From positions 62,001-126,000 of the forward strand of contig JACRJM010000014.1 of NCBI GenBank assembly GCA_016219965.1: DNA of 64,000 nt, written 5' to 3'. Position numbers and translations under genes: made by a program. The notes beneath the pieces were generated by a model. That model was not told where the DNA came from. It saw nothing but the letters and a program-made list of their open reading frames with translations, and made no database searches. This document shows positions 1 to 9,318 of this stretch, in pieces. Numbering within the stretch: position 1 is the stretch's first letter; every line of letters starts with the position of its first letter. The DNA comes from Candidatus Schekmanbacteria bacterium (GTDB taxonomy: Bacteria; Schekmanbacteria; GWA2-38-11; J061).

Positions 1-1480
1 CTATAATTCCTGCTGCCATCAGATCTTCATAAACATCTGTATCAGCATTATAGCCAAAGGCATCTTTACCTTCTTTAACCTTCTGAACTACGATTGAGCC
101 TTCAACTCCTGCATTGTTGGATATCTGACGGATAGGCTCTTCAAGTGCCTTCCTTACTATAGCGACGCCTATCTTTTCATCACCTGAGATCTGGAGTTTG
201 TCAAGCGCAGGCAAAGCTCTAAGCAGAGCAATTCCGCCGCCGGGAACTATACCTTCTTCAACGGCAGCTCTTGTTGCGTGCAGTGCATCTTCAACCCTTG
301 CTTTTTTCTCTTTCATCTCGGTCTCAGTTGCGGCACCAACGTTGATGACTGCAACGCCGCCAACCAGCTTTGCAAGCCTTTCCTGGAGCTTTTCCTTATC
401 ATAGTCAGATGTTGACTCTTCAATCTGAGCCTTTATCTGTTTTACTCTTCCCTGGATATTCGACGCATCCCCTTTTCCTTCAATGATAGTCGTGTTGTCC
501 TTATCAATGACTATCTTCTTGCAGGTTCCGAGATCATCCAGACCTACGTTCTCAAGTTTAAGTCCGAGGTCTTCAGCTATTACCTGTCCATTGGTCAAAA
601 TTGCTATATCTTCGAGCATTGCTTTTCTTCTGTCGCCGAAGCCCGGGGCTTTTACAGCGGAGCAGTGCAATGTCCCTCTGAGTTTATTAACTACCAGTGT
701 TGCCAGTGCTTCGCCTTCAACTTCCTCGGATATGATTAAGAACTGCCTGCCGGTCTTTGCTATCTTCTCGAGAAGCGGGAGAAGATCCTTCATGTTGCTG
801 ATTTTCTTTTCATGTATGAGTATATAAGGATCCTCAAGAATGCACTCCATTCTCTCTGCATCAGTCACAAAGTATGGGGAGAGATACCCTCTGTCAAACT
901 GCATACCTTCTACAACTTCGAGTGAGGTTTCCATGCTCTTTGCTTCTTCAACTGTTATAACGCCGTCCTTGCCGACCTTGTCCATTGCTTCAGCAATAAG
1001 ATTTCCTATAGTTGAATCATTGTTTGCTGAAATTGTCCCTACCTGGGCTATTTCTTTCTTGTCCTTGGTGGGCTTGCTCATCTTCTTAAGTTCTTCAACA
1101 ACAACTGCAACAGCCTTTTCTATACCTCTTTTAAGGGCCATCGGATTGGAACCTGCTGTTACGTTCTTCATGCCTTCGCGGAAAATAGCATGCGCAAGGA
1201 CTGTAGCAGTAGTTGTACCGTCACCTGCGATGTCGCTTGTTTTGCTTGCAACTTCACGAACCATCTGTGCGCCCATATTCTCAAATTTATCTTCAAGTTC
1301 GATCTCTTTTGCAACGGTTACTCCGTCTTTGGTTATATTTGGGGAACCAAAGCTTTTATCAAGGACCACGTTTCTTCCCTTTGGTCCAAGAGTTACTGCA
1401 ACTGCTTTTGCAAGAGTGGCACAACCCTTCAGTATCTTTGCTCTCGCTTCTTCGCTAAAAAGTATTTGTTTCGCTCCCAT
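1..1480 (-). CDS. groEL: Chaperonin GroEL (60 kDa), 3' end outside window
   Basis: GroEL forms the double-ring ATP-dependent folding chamber in the cytoplasm. The reading frame runs leftward from ATG 1478-1480 for 493 codons and leaves the window before its stop, so roughly 50 C-terminal residues of a normal ~540-residue protein are missing. The N-terminal region has VTLGPKGRN near residue 30 and the ATPase motif GDGTTT at residues 86-91. A GGGAGG Shine-Dalgarno sequence lies just upstream of the ATG. It is the second gene of a groES-groEL operon, 31 bp after groES. The operon is expected to be heat-inducible through the CIRCE operator upstream of groES. Confidence 0.97.
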   Translation of the reverse strand, partial: MGAKQILFSEEARAKILKGCATLAKAVAVTLGPKGRNVVLDKSFGSPNITKDGVTVAKEIELEDKFENMGAQMVREVASKTSDIAGDGTTTATVLAHAIFREGMKNVTAGSNPMALKRGIEKAVAVVVEELKKMSKPTKDKKEIAQVGTISANNDSTIGNLIAEAMDKVGKDGVITVEEAKSMETSLEVVEGMQFDRGYLSPYFVTDAERMECILEDPYILIHEKKISNMKDLLPLLEKIAKTGRQFLIISEEVEGEALATLVVNKLRGTLHCSAVKAPGFGDRRKAMLEDIAILTNGQVIAEDLGLKLENVGLDDLGTCKKIVIDKDNTTIIEGKGDASNIQGRVKQIKAQIEESTSDYDKEKLQERLAKLVGGVAVINVGAATETEMKEKKARVEDALHATRAAVEEGIVPGGGIALLRALPALDKLQISGDEKIGVAIVRKALEEPIRQISNNAGVEGSIVVQKVKEGKDAFGYNADTDVYEDLMAAGII

Positions 1481-1511
1481 TTTATATTCGCCTCCCTAAT
1501 AATGTCTGTGA

Positions 1512-1802
1512 TTAGCCTTCAATAATTCCGAGGACATCTTCCTCTCTCATTATGATATAATCTTCACCTTCAACCTTTATTTCATTTCCGGCATACTTGC
1601 TGAAAAGTATCTTGTCGCCAGCTTTCACATCAAGGGCTTTGACCTTACCATCATCCAATATTCTTCCGTTACCTACTGCGATTACCTTCCCCTCTTGCGG
1701 TTTCTCTTTCGCGGTATCCGGGATTATAATACCGCCTTTGGTCTTTTTTTCCTCATCAAGTCTCTGAACAACGATCCTGTCATGCAATGGACGAAATTTC
1801 AT
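1512..1802 (-). CDS. groES: Co-chaperonin GroES (10 kDa)
   Basis: GroES is the heptameric lid of the GroEL chamber. The 96-residue length is normal for the family. The N-terminus ([12 protein letters not shown]) and the mobile-loop region with KGGIIIP around residues 22-28 are typical. AAAGGAGG precedes the ATG. It is the first gene of the groESL operon, and its promoter and HrcA operator lie about 120-170 bp upstream. Confidence 0.97.
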   Translation of the reverse strand: MKFRPLHDRIVVQRLDEEKKTKGGIIIPDTAKEKPQEGKVIAVGNGRILDDGKVKALDVKAGDKILFSKYAGNEIKVEGEDYIIMREEDVLGIIEG

Positions 1803-1919
1803 ACTAACCCTCCTTTCAAAACAAAAATTATAAATTTAATTAAATTATTAATTACCAACTAATCAGCCAATTTAATTAAGCAAGAAACCTTAAACCCATC
1901 ACCTCCTACCAAGTTGCTT

Positions 1920-1946
1920 TTAGCACTCTCTTAAGTTAAGTGCTAA
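1920..1946 (-). promoter_or_regulatory. CIRCE operator (HrcA binding site)
   Basis: TTAGCACTC, nine bases, then AAGTGCTAA. The left arm is a perfect match to the CIRCE consensus and the right arm has one mismatch (consensus GAGTGCTAA). It sits directly downstream of the predicted groESL -10 box, where a bound HrcA repressor would block transcription. No hrcA gene is in the window. Confidence 0.93.
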
Positions 1947-1947
1947 C

Positions 1948-1975
1948 ACTATAGCTACTGGCAAGAAAAGTTCAA
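1948..1975 (-). promoter_or_regulatory. Predicted sigma-70 type promoter of groESL
   Basis: On the minus strand TTGAAC (1970-1975) is followed after 16 bases by TATAGT (1948-1953). The CIRCE element begins immediately downstream, as expected for HrcA-controlled chaperone operons. Confidence 0.7.
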
Positions 1976-2235
1976 ACAGGTATTTTAGGTAAAATTAGAT
2001 GAAATTTGGCAGTTATTAGTAAAAAATCGCTTATTTGCTTAATATGCTTTTAATATTTGCAAATAACATCTTTTTGAAATCATAATATCCCCAATGAAAC
2101 ATTTTACCAACAAAGCTGATAGCGTCTGTAATGCTCATAAGTTCTTCATCTATATTGACAAATGGGAGTGTTTAAGATAGCTCATTTCATAACAAAGCCC
2201 GTTAGTTATGGGCCGATTCAGGAGAAGTAAATATT
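1976..2235 (+). promoter_or_regulatory. Intergenic stretch before tatA with a possible promoter
   Basis: No gene is visible here. The part near 2031-2066 is AT-rich and contains an 8-bp inverted repeat (TTATTTGC / GCAAATAA). A -35-like TTGACA lies at 2155-2160, but the matching -10 at 17 bp (TAGCTC, 2178-2183) is poor, so the tatA promoter is only tentative. AGGAGAAG stands just before the tatA ATG. Confidence 0.35.
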
Positions 2236-2538
2236 ATGTTCGGCAATATAGGTTTTCAGGAACTGTTAGTTATACTTGTACTTGGCCTTATTGTAATAGG
2301 CCCAAAAAAACTCCCGGAAGTTGCAAGGATGTTAGGCAAGGGGCTAGCAGAATTAAAACGTGCAATGGATGAAGTAAAAGACACTGTCAACGAGGAAGTC
2401 AACAAGGAAACAAAAATTTTCTCTGATGAGATAGCAGACGTAAAAAAAATAGCTGACATGTCCAATCTTAACGAATATCCCTATCCCCCATCCAAGGAAG
2501 CCATAGCAAAGGAAAATGGAAAAGAAAAAAAAGGATGA
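2236..2538 (+). CDS. tatA: Sec-independent translocase subunit TatA/TatB
   Basis: This is the small Tat subunit that forms or lines the twin-arginine pore at the inner membrane. It has the family layout: a short N-terminus ([10 protein letters not shown]), one membrane helix at about residues 9-23, the conserved hinge GPKKLPE, then an amphipathic helix and a charged tail to residue 100. With only one such gene next to tatC, it may serve both the TatA and TatB roles. AGGAGAAG precedes the ATG. The last 23 bp overlap tatC, so the two are translationally coupled. Confidence 0.92.
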   Translation: MFGNIGFQELLVILVLGLIVIGPKKLPEVARMLGKGLAELKRAMDEVKDTVNEEVNKETKIFSDEIADVKKIADMSNLNEYPYPPSKEAIAKENGKEKKG

Positions 2539-3256
2539 GACTGCTCCGGGGGAAATGACTTTTCTGGAGCATCTCGAAGAACTCCGCAAAAGAGTAATAC
2601 ATATTCTTATCATGATAATTGCGGGATTTGTAGTTTGTTACATATTCTCAGAACAGTTATTCCATTTTCTGGTAAATCCGGTTTTATCAGCCCTTCCTCA
2701 GGATAAAAAGCTGGTTTTTACAAGCCCCTATCAACCCTTTGCCATTTACATAAAAGTCGCAATGATAATGGGATGTTTTTTCACGTTCCCGGGAATATTG
2801 TATGAAACATGGAAATTCGTTGCACCCGGGCTTTATAAAAATGAAAGGAGATATACACTCCTTTTCCTGACAATGACTATTGTGTTTTTTGTTGGCGGTG
2901 CACTTTTCGGTTATTCCATGGTCTTGCCGTACTGCTATAAATTCCTGATAGGTTATGGCTCAGATTTCACTCCAATGCTGACAATAAATGATGCTCTTTC
3001 CAGCGTGACATGGCTTTTGTTTGCGTTCGGTATGGCTTTCGAGCTTCCGGTTGTCATTTTAATTCTTGCAAAGATGGGAATAGTCTCACTGGAAACACTG
3101 AAAAAAGGGAGATCGTATATCATCCTCCTTATTTTTGTTTTTGCTGCCATAATAACGCCCACGCCGGACCTTGTGACACAAACTGCTGTTGCAATACCGA
3201 TGTATTTACTGTATGAGCTAAGCATCATATTAATCAAATTGTTTATAAGGAAATGA
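2516..3256 (+). CDS. tatC: Sec-independent translocase subunit TatC
   Basis: TatC is the polytopic inner-membrane receptor for twin-arginine signal peptides. The protein is 246 residues, close to the family norm, with the conserved N-terminal [11 protein letters not shown] (about residues 16-26) and six hydrophobic stretches. The ATG lies inside the 3' end of tatA, preceded by AAGGAAA. Its stop overlaps the ATG of the next gene (ATGA). Confidence 0.95.
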   Translation: MEKKKKDETAPGEMTFLEHLEELRKRVIHILIMIIAGFVVCYIFSEQLFHFLVNPVLSALPQDKKLVFTSPYQPFAIYIKVAMIMGCFFTFPGILYETWKFVAPGLYKNERRYTLLFLTMTIVFFVGGALFGYSMVLPYCYKFLIGYGSDFTPMLTINDALSSVTWLLFAFGMAFELPVVILILAKMGIVSLETLKKGRSYIILLIFVFAAIITPTPDLVTQTAVAIPMYLLYELSIILIKLFIRK

Positions 3257-4968
3257 TGAAAAAAATATTAATAACCACAACCGCGCTATTAATTACGGCT
3301 TCTTTATTAATGTCAGCATGCTCGACAGGGAAACAAAAAGTTTCTTTAACAGACGGTCAGAAAACAGAAAAATCAACCATTGTACAACCTGAAGCTGTAA
3401 CGGATTTTCTTCGTGCTGAGATATATGCAGAGAACGGAGAGAAAGATAAGGCAATAGAGAGCATTATCAGCGCTCTGAAATACGACCCGAAAGCTATCTA
3501 CCTGCATGCCAGGCTGGCCTATCTTTACATGGAAAATGGGAATTTGACCAAGGCGCGTGAAGAAGCTGATAAAGTGGCAGAATCAAACACTGAATCAGAG
3601 GACGCCCTTTTAGCTGCGGCAGAAATATATTCACGCATGGACCAGATGGACAAGTCTGAGGAGGTTTACAGGAGGGTAATCAAACTTTATCCAAAGGACA
3701 TGAGGGCTTATCTTATCTTAGGTTTGATTTACGGGAGCACTAACCAGAATGAAAAAATGGTTGACCTATACAAAGAACTTGTAAAAGAGGTCCCGGACCA
3801 GGCTCTCGGATATTATTATCTTGGCTTAGCTCTTTCAAATATGAAAAAATACGATGAAGCTATTGAGGCTCTTGAAAAAGCTATTCAGTTCAACCCGGAT
3901 TTCGAAGCAGCGCTTTTTAACCTTGCAAAGCTTTATTCGAATATCAACTCTGCTGAAAAGTCAGAAACACTTTTTAAAAAACTCCTTGAACTCAATCCTA
4001 ACAGCACTGCCGTGCAGAAAGCACTTGGCGAGCTTTATATTGATAAGAAGGACTATAAAACCGCCTTGCAGTTTTATCAAAAACTTGAATATTCCCAGCC
4101 TGACGATCCAACAGTGCATTCAACTCTTGGAATGATTTATTACACAATTGGAGATTTCACGAATGCAATCAAATATTTCGGAAATTCTCTAAAACTTAAC
4201 CCCTTTGACAATCAGAGCAGACTTTATCTTATTGCCGCACTCGAAGAATCAAAACAGTTTGAACTGGCTCTTTCCGAGGTGAAAAAAATACTTGATGAAG
4301 ATCCTGATTCAACGACAGCATTGCTTCACGAAAGTCTCATTTACCAGGGGCTTAAGGAATATTCAAAAGCGATTGACGTAGTTAAAAAGGCACGCGAAGC
4401 GGATCCTGACAACAAGAAGCTTGCTTTTTACTTGGGACTTGCACAGTTCAAGGCCGAGCAGTTTGACGAAGCTGAAAAAAGTTTCAAGGAAGCCATTGAA
4501 GGAGACCCCGACAATCCGGACTATCATTTCAATCTGGCAACAGTTTACGAAAAACTCGGAAAATTTGATGACATAGTTTCAGAACTGAGAACTGCCATAA
4601 AGCTTGATGAGGATTTCGCAACTGCCTATAATTACCTTGGTTATCTTTTTGCTGATAAAGGGATAAACCTCGATGAATCAATAAGCCTTGTAAAAAAAGC
4701 ATTGGAAAATGAACCTGACAATGGCTTCTTTTTAGACAGCCTTGCATGGGCTTATTTTAAAAAGGGAAATATAGACGAGGCATTAAAACATATATTGCAG
4801 GCAATAAAAGAAGAACCAGACGATCCGATTATAAATGAACATCTCGGCGATATTTACATGGCAAAGGGAGAAAAGGAGAATGCCATAAAAAGCTGGGAAA
4901 AATCATTGAAAGAGGATCCAAAAAATACAGCAGTTAAAGACAAACTCCATAAAGCGCGGCAAAAATAA
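3253..4968 (+). CDS. TPR-repeat lipoprotein
   Basis: A 571-residue protein with a lipoprotein signal ending in LLMSAC (Cys22), so it is probably anchored to a membrane facing the periplasm. From about residue 45 to the end it consists of repeated TPR units (for example ALGYYYLGLALSNMKKYDEA), at least a dozen. It overlaps the tatC stop by 4 bp and appears co-transcribed with tatAC. TPR lipoproteins of this sort are scaffolds in envelope assembly or secretion, but no specific partner can be deduced. Its stop is 4 bp from the larC stop on the other strand. Confidence 0.85.
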   Translation: MMKKILITTTALLITASLLMSACSTGKQKVSLTDGQKTEKSTIVQPEAVTDFLRAEIYAENGEKDKAIESIISALKYDPKAIYLHARLAYLYMENGNLTKAREEADKVAESNTESEDALLAAAEIYSRMDQMDKSEEVYRRVIKLYPKDMRAYLILGLIYGSTNQNEKMVDLYKELVKEVPDQALGYYYLGLALSNMKKYDEAIEALEKAIQFNPDFEAALFNLAKLYSNINSAEKSETLFKKLLELNPNSTAVQKALGELYIDKKDYKTALQFYQKLEYSQPDDPTVHSTLGMIYYTIGDFTNAIKYFGNSLKLNPFDNQSRLYLIAALEESKQFELALSEVKKILDEDPDSTTALLHESLIYQGLKEYSKAIDVVKKAREADPDNKKLAFYLGLAQFKAEQFDEAEKSFKEAIEGDPDNPDYHFNLATVYEKLGKFDDIVSELRTAIKLDEDFATAYNYLGYLFADKGINLDESISLVKKALENEPDNGFFLDSLAWAYFKKGNIDEALKHILQAIKEEPDDPIINEHLGDIYMAKGEKENAIKSWEKSLKEDPKNTAVKDKLHKARQK

Positions 4969-4972
4969 CCAA

Positions 4973-6175
4973 TTAGCGCTCTTTCCTGATTCCTGCTTTT
5001 TCAATAGCTGATTGAACTTCCCTCATAACTTCAAGGATTGGTTTTTTACTTTTACGGGCAAGCTCCTTAATGTTATCATATTCAGGAGAAATTTTAAGAA
5101 TCTTTCCCGCAGCTGTCCCAAGTTTTATATCTGCCATCCCGAACCTGGTTTTAATTTTCCGTATCTCACGTTGAAGGATTATTCTCGGAACCTCATAATA
5201 TCTTACGCCGAAAGACGTGGTCTCTGTAAGTATGCTCTCGATCAAATCAAGACATTTTTCCTTACCGGATATAACCGAAAGCATAATTGCCGGACGGCTT
5301 TTCTTCATTATTATTGGAGTGAGATATACATCGAGCGCTCCCTTCTCAAAAAGTTTTTCCATTATATACTCAAAACATTGCGGGTTCTGGTCATCGATAT
5401 TGGTTTCTATTATGATGACAGTGTCTTTGTCGTAGTCGCTTCCTGGCGTTGCTTCAGACTCCAGCAGGAAGGCCCTCAGTATATTGGGTGTGGAATGAAG
5501 TTCCTTCTCACCGGCTCCATATCCTATCTTGCTAATAACACCAGAAGGAAATGAAACAAACTCATTGCAAAGAACCTTGACCAGCGCAGCGCCGGTTGGT
5601 GTAGTCAATTCTCCTTCGCTGGTGCCGCTGTAAACAGGTATTCCTTTCAGAAGTTCTGCCGTAGCAGGAGCAGGAACAGGAAGTCTCCCATGTTCCATGT
5701 TGATCATGCCACCACCAAGATTGAGAGGAGAACAGGCAACATCTGTAATGCCAAGATAATGAATACCCGCCGCAACAGTTGTAATGTCAACTATCGAATC
5801 AACCGCGCCTACCTCATGGAAATGCACCTTGTTGCGGGTTGTTCCATGCACCAGAGCCTCGGCATCAGCCAACGCCTTAAATACATCAAGTGCTCTGCTT
5901 ATTATTTTTTTATCGAGAGATGATTTTTTATAGATTGCCTCTATGTCTTTATATGTCCTGTGGTGATGCTGGTGTTTGTGAATGTGGACATCAAATTTAA
6001 GAGCTCTTACCCCCTTCTTACTGACTTCCCTTGTTGAGACCTTAAAGTCATCGAGATTCAGCTTGGAAAGTTCCTTGCGCAAAACATTTATATCAAATCC
6101 AAGGTCAATAAGCGCCCCAGAAAACATATCCCCGCTAATACCAGATGAACAATCGAGAAATAATTTTTCAGCCAT
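4973..6175 (-). CDS. larC: Nickel-pincer cofactor biosynthesis protein LarC
   Basis: LarC inserts nickel into the pyridinium-derived pincer cofactor used by lactate racemase and related LarA-type enzymes. The start (MAEKLFLDCSSGISGDM) and 400-residue length fit the family. A His-rich stretch HIHKHQHHH near residue 70 may help handle the metal. Here the gene is one continuous frame, unlike the frameshifted larC1/larC2 form of lactobacilli. larA, larB and larE are not in the window, so the client enzyme must be elsewhere. It is convergent with the TPR lipoprotein and divergent from cstA. Confidence 0.92.
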   Translation of the reverse strand: MAEKLFLDCSSGISGDMFSGALIDLGFDINVLRKELSKLNLDDFKVSTREVSKKGVRALKFDVHIHKHQHHHRTYKDIEAIYKKSSLDKKIISRALDVFKALADAEALVHGTTRNKVHFHEVGAVDSIVDITTVAAGIHYLGITDVACSPLNLGGGMINMEHGRLPVPAPATAELLKGIPVYSGTSEGELTTPTGAALVKVLCNEFVSFPSGVISKIGYGAGEKELHSTPNILRAFLLESEATPGSDYDKDTVIIIETNIDDQNPQCFEYIMEKLFEKGALDVYLTPIIMKKSRPAIMLSVISGKEKCLDLIESILTETTSFGVRYYEVPRIILQREIRKIKTRFGMADIKLGTAAGKILKISPEYDNIKELARKSKKPILEVMREVQSAIEKAGIRKER

Positions 6176-6335
6176 CTAATTTAAATCCCATAAAATGTTT
6201 TTTAGCAGTCAAAAACCTCATACTCTTATTATTAATAATATCAGTATAAGGTCAATTAATATATTGGAAGAGACTCTCTCAAAAACAAACTCAGCGGTTA
6301 TCATGAATCTATTTCACTGTAACTAACGTTTTTAA

Positions 6336-6393
6336 GTTTGGCAGCTCCCGCGGCAGACACCTGCTGTTCAGTGCCAGAGCGGGACTGCCAAGC
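6336..6393. repeat. Strong intergenic hairpin between larC and cstA
   Basis: The arms 6336-6351 and 6379-6393 pair over 15 bp with a single bulged C (core GGCAGCTCCCGC against GCGGGACTGCC). The loop contains a second small pairing (GGCA / TGCC). No U-tract follows on either strand, so it is not a plain terminator. It lies between divergent genes, upstream of the cstA promoter. Confidence 0.6.
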
Positions 6394-6428
6394 CTATTCA
6401 GTTTCAGAGATGAAATTTTAATTTAGAT

Positions 6429-6457
6429 TTGACATAAACACCCTTCAAGGCTATTTA
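6429..6457 (+). promoter_or_regulatory. Predicted cstA promoter (leaderless transcript)
   Basis: TTGACA (6429-6434), a 17-bp spacer and TATTTA (6452-6457). Transcription from this promoter would start about 7 bases after the -10, at or next to the A of the cstA ATG at 6465. There is no Shine-Dalgarno sequence in between. Confidence 0.6.
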
Positions 6458-6464
6458 ATAGATT

Positions 6465-8387
6465 ATGTTCAAGAAACTTATCTGGCTTTTAATATCATTC
6501 ATTGCGGCTGTGGCAATTGCCATAGTTGCCGGAATATTCAATCCGCAGGAAAAGGTAAATGCCCTCTGGATAGTTGTAGCAACAGGCTGCACCTATGCGA
6601 TCGCCTACAGGTTTTACGCCGCTTTCCTTTCAACTAAAGTCCTTTCAATTAACGAAAAAAATATAACCCCGGCAATGAGAATGAAAGACGGCATAGACTA
6701 CGATCCCACAAACCGCTGGGTTCTTTTTGGACATCATTTTGCGGCAATTGCAGGAGCAGGCCCTTTAATCGGTCCCATGCTTGCCGCGCAGTTCGGCTAC
6801 CTTCCCGGATTCTTATGGATATTGATTGGGGCAACGATGGGTGGGGCTGTCCATGACATGGTCATACTTGTTGCATCGGTAAGAAGGAACGGACGTTCCC
6901 TTGCACAGATAGCAAAGGATGAGATTGGTCCGGTCGGAGGATTTGCCGCATCAATAGCAATACTTTTTATAATAATAGTTGCCCTTGCGGGACTCGGGCT
7001 CGCTGTGGTAAATGCGCTGACACACAGTCCGTGGGGAACTTATACTATAGGCCTTACAATTCCCATAGCGCTTCTTATGGGTATTTACCTTTACCGCATA
7101 AGACCGGGCAAAGTTTCTGAAGTATCAATAATCGGGGTCAGCCTTCTCGTGATCGCAGTCGTTTCAGGGCATTACATCCCGGGCTCTTTCCTTGAGCCTT
7201 TTTTCAATCTCTCAAGGGAAACGCTTGTCATATCAATTGCTGTTTACGGATTTATAGCATCTGTTCTGCCAGTATGGCTTCTGCTTTGCCCAAGGGATTA
7301 TCTTTCAACTTATATGAAAATCGGGACCATATCGCTTCTTGCAATTGGGGTAATCGTAATTGCACCTGATATCCAGATGCCGGCTGTTACGAGATTTGTT
7401 GATGGAGGAGGTCCCATAATTCCCGGTAAACTTTTCCCTTTCATGTTCATTACCATAGCCTGCGGCGCCATCTCAGGATTCCATGCGCTTATATCATCAG
7501 GCACAACACCAAAGATGATAATGTCAGAAAAAGACATAAAATTCATAGGCTACGGGGCAATGCTGGCAGAAGGCTTCGTTTCCGCGATGGCTCTTATAGC
7601 AGCAACGATACTTATTCCCGGCGATTATTTCGCTATCAATACGAAACTCACCTTTGACCAGATTGCCGCGCTCGGCTTTAACGTAGACAAGATAAAAGAA
7701 CTCTCCGCTATGGTACAGACCAATGTGGAGGGGCGCCCGGGCGGTGCAGTGTCGCTGGCAGTCGGAATGGCTTCGATATTTTCCGGGCTTCCCGGCATGA
7801 AATCGCTTATGCCTTACTGGTACAACTTCGCACTTATGTTTGAAGCTCTTTTCATATTAACCACTGTGGACGCAGGAACAAGAGTAGCAAGGTTTCTCAT
7901 ACAGGAGCTTGGAGGTTATATCTACAAACCCCTTGCAAGACATAACTGGATGCCTGGTATTTTAGGGACAAGCTTAGCAGTAGTCGCTTCATGGGGTTAT
8001 CTCATCTCGTCAGGGAATATATCAACAATATGGCCAATGTTCGGAGTTGCTAACCAGCTTCTTGCCGCCATAGCCCTTGGAGTTGGGACAACGCTTATCA
8101 TAAAATCAGGAAAATCAAAGTACGCATGGACAACAGCCGTCCCAATGATATTTATGTTCACCATGACCTTCACCGCTTCCTATGAACTTGTCGGGATGTT
8201 CATGGAAAAGGCGGCAAGTGCGGCATCAGCAGGAGAGGCACTCTCCTTCAAGATAGATGCAGTGCTGGTAACCATGATGGCAGTTCTCGCCGCAGTGTCG
8301 CTTTTTGATATGCTTCATAAATGGTACGGATATTTCTCAGGAAGCAGGGAAATAACAACCAGCGAAGTGATTGAGTGCGCTGACTAG
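6465..8387 (+). CDS. cstA: Carbon starvation protein CstA, pyruvate/peptide transporter family
   Basis: A 640-residue polytopic inner-membrane protein. CstA proteins import pyruvate or peptides under carbon limitation. The conserved family block with LFGHHFAAIAGAGPL and GPMLAAQFGYLPG is near residues 85-115, followed by further membrane segments to residue ~620. The start aligns well with other CstA N-termini, and no closer start has a ribosome site. A diverged fragment of the last ~75 codons is repeated at 10851-11073. Confidence 0.95.
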   Translation: MFKKLIWLLISFIAAVAIAIVAGIFNPQEKVNALWIVVATGCTYAIAYRFYAAFLSTKVLSINEKNITPAMRMKDGIDYDPTNRWVLFGHHFAAIAGAGPLIGPMLAAQFGYLPGFLWILIGATMGGAVHDMVILVASVRRNGRSLAQIAKDEIGPVGGFAASIAILFIIIVALAGLGLAVVNALTHSPWGTYTIGLTIPIALLMGIYLYRIRPGKVSEVSIIGVSLLVIAVVSGHYIPGSFLEPFFNLSRETLVISIAVYGFIASVLPVWLLLCPRDYLSTYMKIGTISLLAIGVIVIAPDIQMPAVTRFVDGGGPIIPGKLFPFMFITIACGAISGFHALISSGTTPKMIMSEKDIKFIGYGAMLAEGFVSAMALIAATILIPGDYFAINTKLTFDQIAALGFNVDKIKELSAMVQTNVEGRPGGAVSLAVGMASIFSGLPGMKSLMPYWYNFALMFEALFILTTVDAGTRVARFLIQELGGYIYKPLARHNWMPGILGTSLAVVASWGYLISSGNISTIWPMFGVANQLLAAIALGVGTTLIIKSGKSKYAWTTAVPMIFMFTMTFTASYELVGMFMEKAASAASAGEALSFKIDAVLVTMMAVLAAVSLFDMLHKWYGYFSGSREITTSEVIECAD

Positions 8388-8517
8388 CACAAGCACAATA
8401 TTTGTTGCTATACTTTGTCAGCAGGCAGCTCGCAATTGCTCACATACAGAAAAAGTATGCTCCGCATTTCTCACCACCTGCTTCCTTGTCTATCATTCAA
8501 ATCTTGCGCTTGAAAAA
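8164..8517 (+). repeat. Left copy of 354-bp direct repeat (cstA 3' end plus downstream)
   Basis: Bases 8164-8517 match 10851-11203 at about 93% identity (24 mismatches and one gap by hand count). It covers the last ~75 codons of cstA and about 130 bp downstream. This is the intact copy. Together with the right copy it brackets the toxin-antitoxin/unknown-protein island. Confidence 0.93.
8402..8512 (+). repeat. Dispersed palindromic repeat, copy 1
   Basis: A 111-bp unit beginning TTGTTGCTATACTTTGTCAG and ending CTTGCGCTTG, with the hairpin CATAC-loop-GTATG in its centre. A near-identical copy lies at 11088-11198 and a more diverged copy (about 70% by eye) on the minus strand at 51057-51167. 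It is read here as an intergenic repeat and not as a gene, although all copies can be translated into similar short peptides. Confidence 0.75.
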
Positions 8518-8624
8518 AGAATTAAAGTACACCGTCTTATTTCTTTACTATCATCTTTCTTATAATTTAAGACAGTTAAAAGAGGTCGTTGTGAGCGAAG
8601 TGTAAAAAAGGGAATGCACTCTTT

Positions 8625-8915
8625 TTATGTGAGTTTCTTTCTGATCCAGGCCGGATTCCTGCGGCAATCTAAAATGGCATAAACCTGTACGGTTTCTATA
8701 TTTACCTTATAATAAATGGCGAAGGGAAATCTTTTGGATAGCAACCGATGATATCCGAAATGGAGGGCGTGAACACCGGCAAAAATATAGAGTGAGTCAA
8801 TATCTGAAAATAGTGATTCGAGAAAGTAACCACCAAGACCTTTTGATTTACGTTCATAAAATTCGAAACCATCGAGTAAATCTTTCTCCGCAGAATCAAG
8901 AAGTTCAATTTTCAT
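8625..8915 (-). CDS. ParE/RelE-superfamily toxin
   Basis: A 96-residue protein with the small ParE/RelE fold pattern: an N-terminal LLDSAEKDLLDGFEFY helix and C-terminal strands RFPFAIYYKV and VYAILDCRRNP. Toxins of this type are either mRNA interferases or gyrase inhibitors, and the subtype is not clear from sequence. The ATG overlaps the 3' end of the antitoxin gene by 4 bp, the usual antitoxin-toxin order. It lies inside the island bracketed by the cstA direct repeats. Confidence 0.85.
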   Translation of the reverse strand: MKIELLDSAEKDLLDGFEFYERKSKGLGGYFLESLFSDIDSLYIFAGVHALHFGYHRLLSKRFPFAIYYKVNIETVQVYAILDCRRNPAWIRKKLT

Positions 8916-9130
8916 TTAATCTGATTTCTGATTCTGTCTTTTGCTTGATCAAAGGATGTAAACTTTGCATTACCTTCGTTTAACTCTTTTTCCCTTCCCT
9001 CTAAAACATCCTTGTGCCAGATTGGTGATTGGATGGCTTCGGGATCTCGACAGAGATCATCCCATAGCTTTTCCATCATTGCTATCTTATCTAAATTTGT
9101 CATTTTATCCAAAGGTAATGAAATATCCAT
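8912..9130 (-). CDS. Addiction-module antitoxin, TIGR02574-like
   Basis: A 72-residue acidic protein with the pattern of the 'putative addiction module component' family: KIAMMEKLWDDL, then SPIWHKDVLEGRE and a C-terminal FDQAKDRIRNQ helix. It would bind and neutralise the downstream ParE/RelE-like toxin and repress the pair. AAAGGAG stands upstream of the ATG at 9128-9130. Confidence 0.82.
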   Translation of the reverse strand: MDISLPLDKMTNLDKIAMMEKLWDDLCRDPEAIQSPIWHKDVLEGREKELNEGNAKFTSFDQAKDRIRNQIK

Positions 9131-9318
9131 ATCATCATTCTCCTTTTAATTATATCTTGTATACTTAAAAATAATTCACATTTCAATTTTTTGCAATTAA
9201 GAACTTTCGGAGCTTTTAAAAGATAGACGGTAAAAGAAAAAGTTAAAACGTATAGATTTCTGAATATAAATATTTTTTCAAAGCACACACTAAATGGGGC
9301 GGTTATTTTTTTATTCGC

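Noticed and set aside
198-1525. Plus-strand open frames opposite groEL
   Set aside because: They are shadows of the strongly conserved groEL coding strand.
8371-8605. Small frames over the downstream region of cstA encoding similar peptides (LLYFVSRQLA-type)
   Set aside because: The similarity is shared by all three repeat copies and is best explained by the palindromic DNA repeat; no ribosome site and no extension beyond the repeat.
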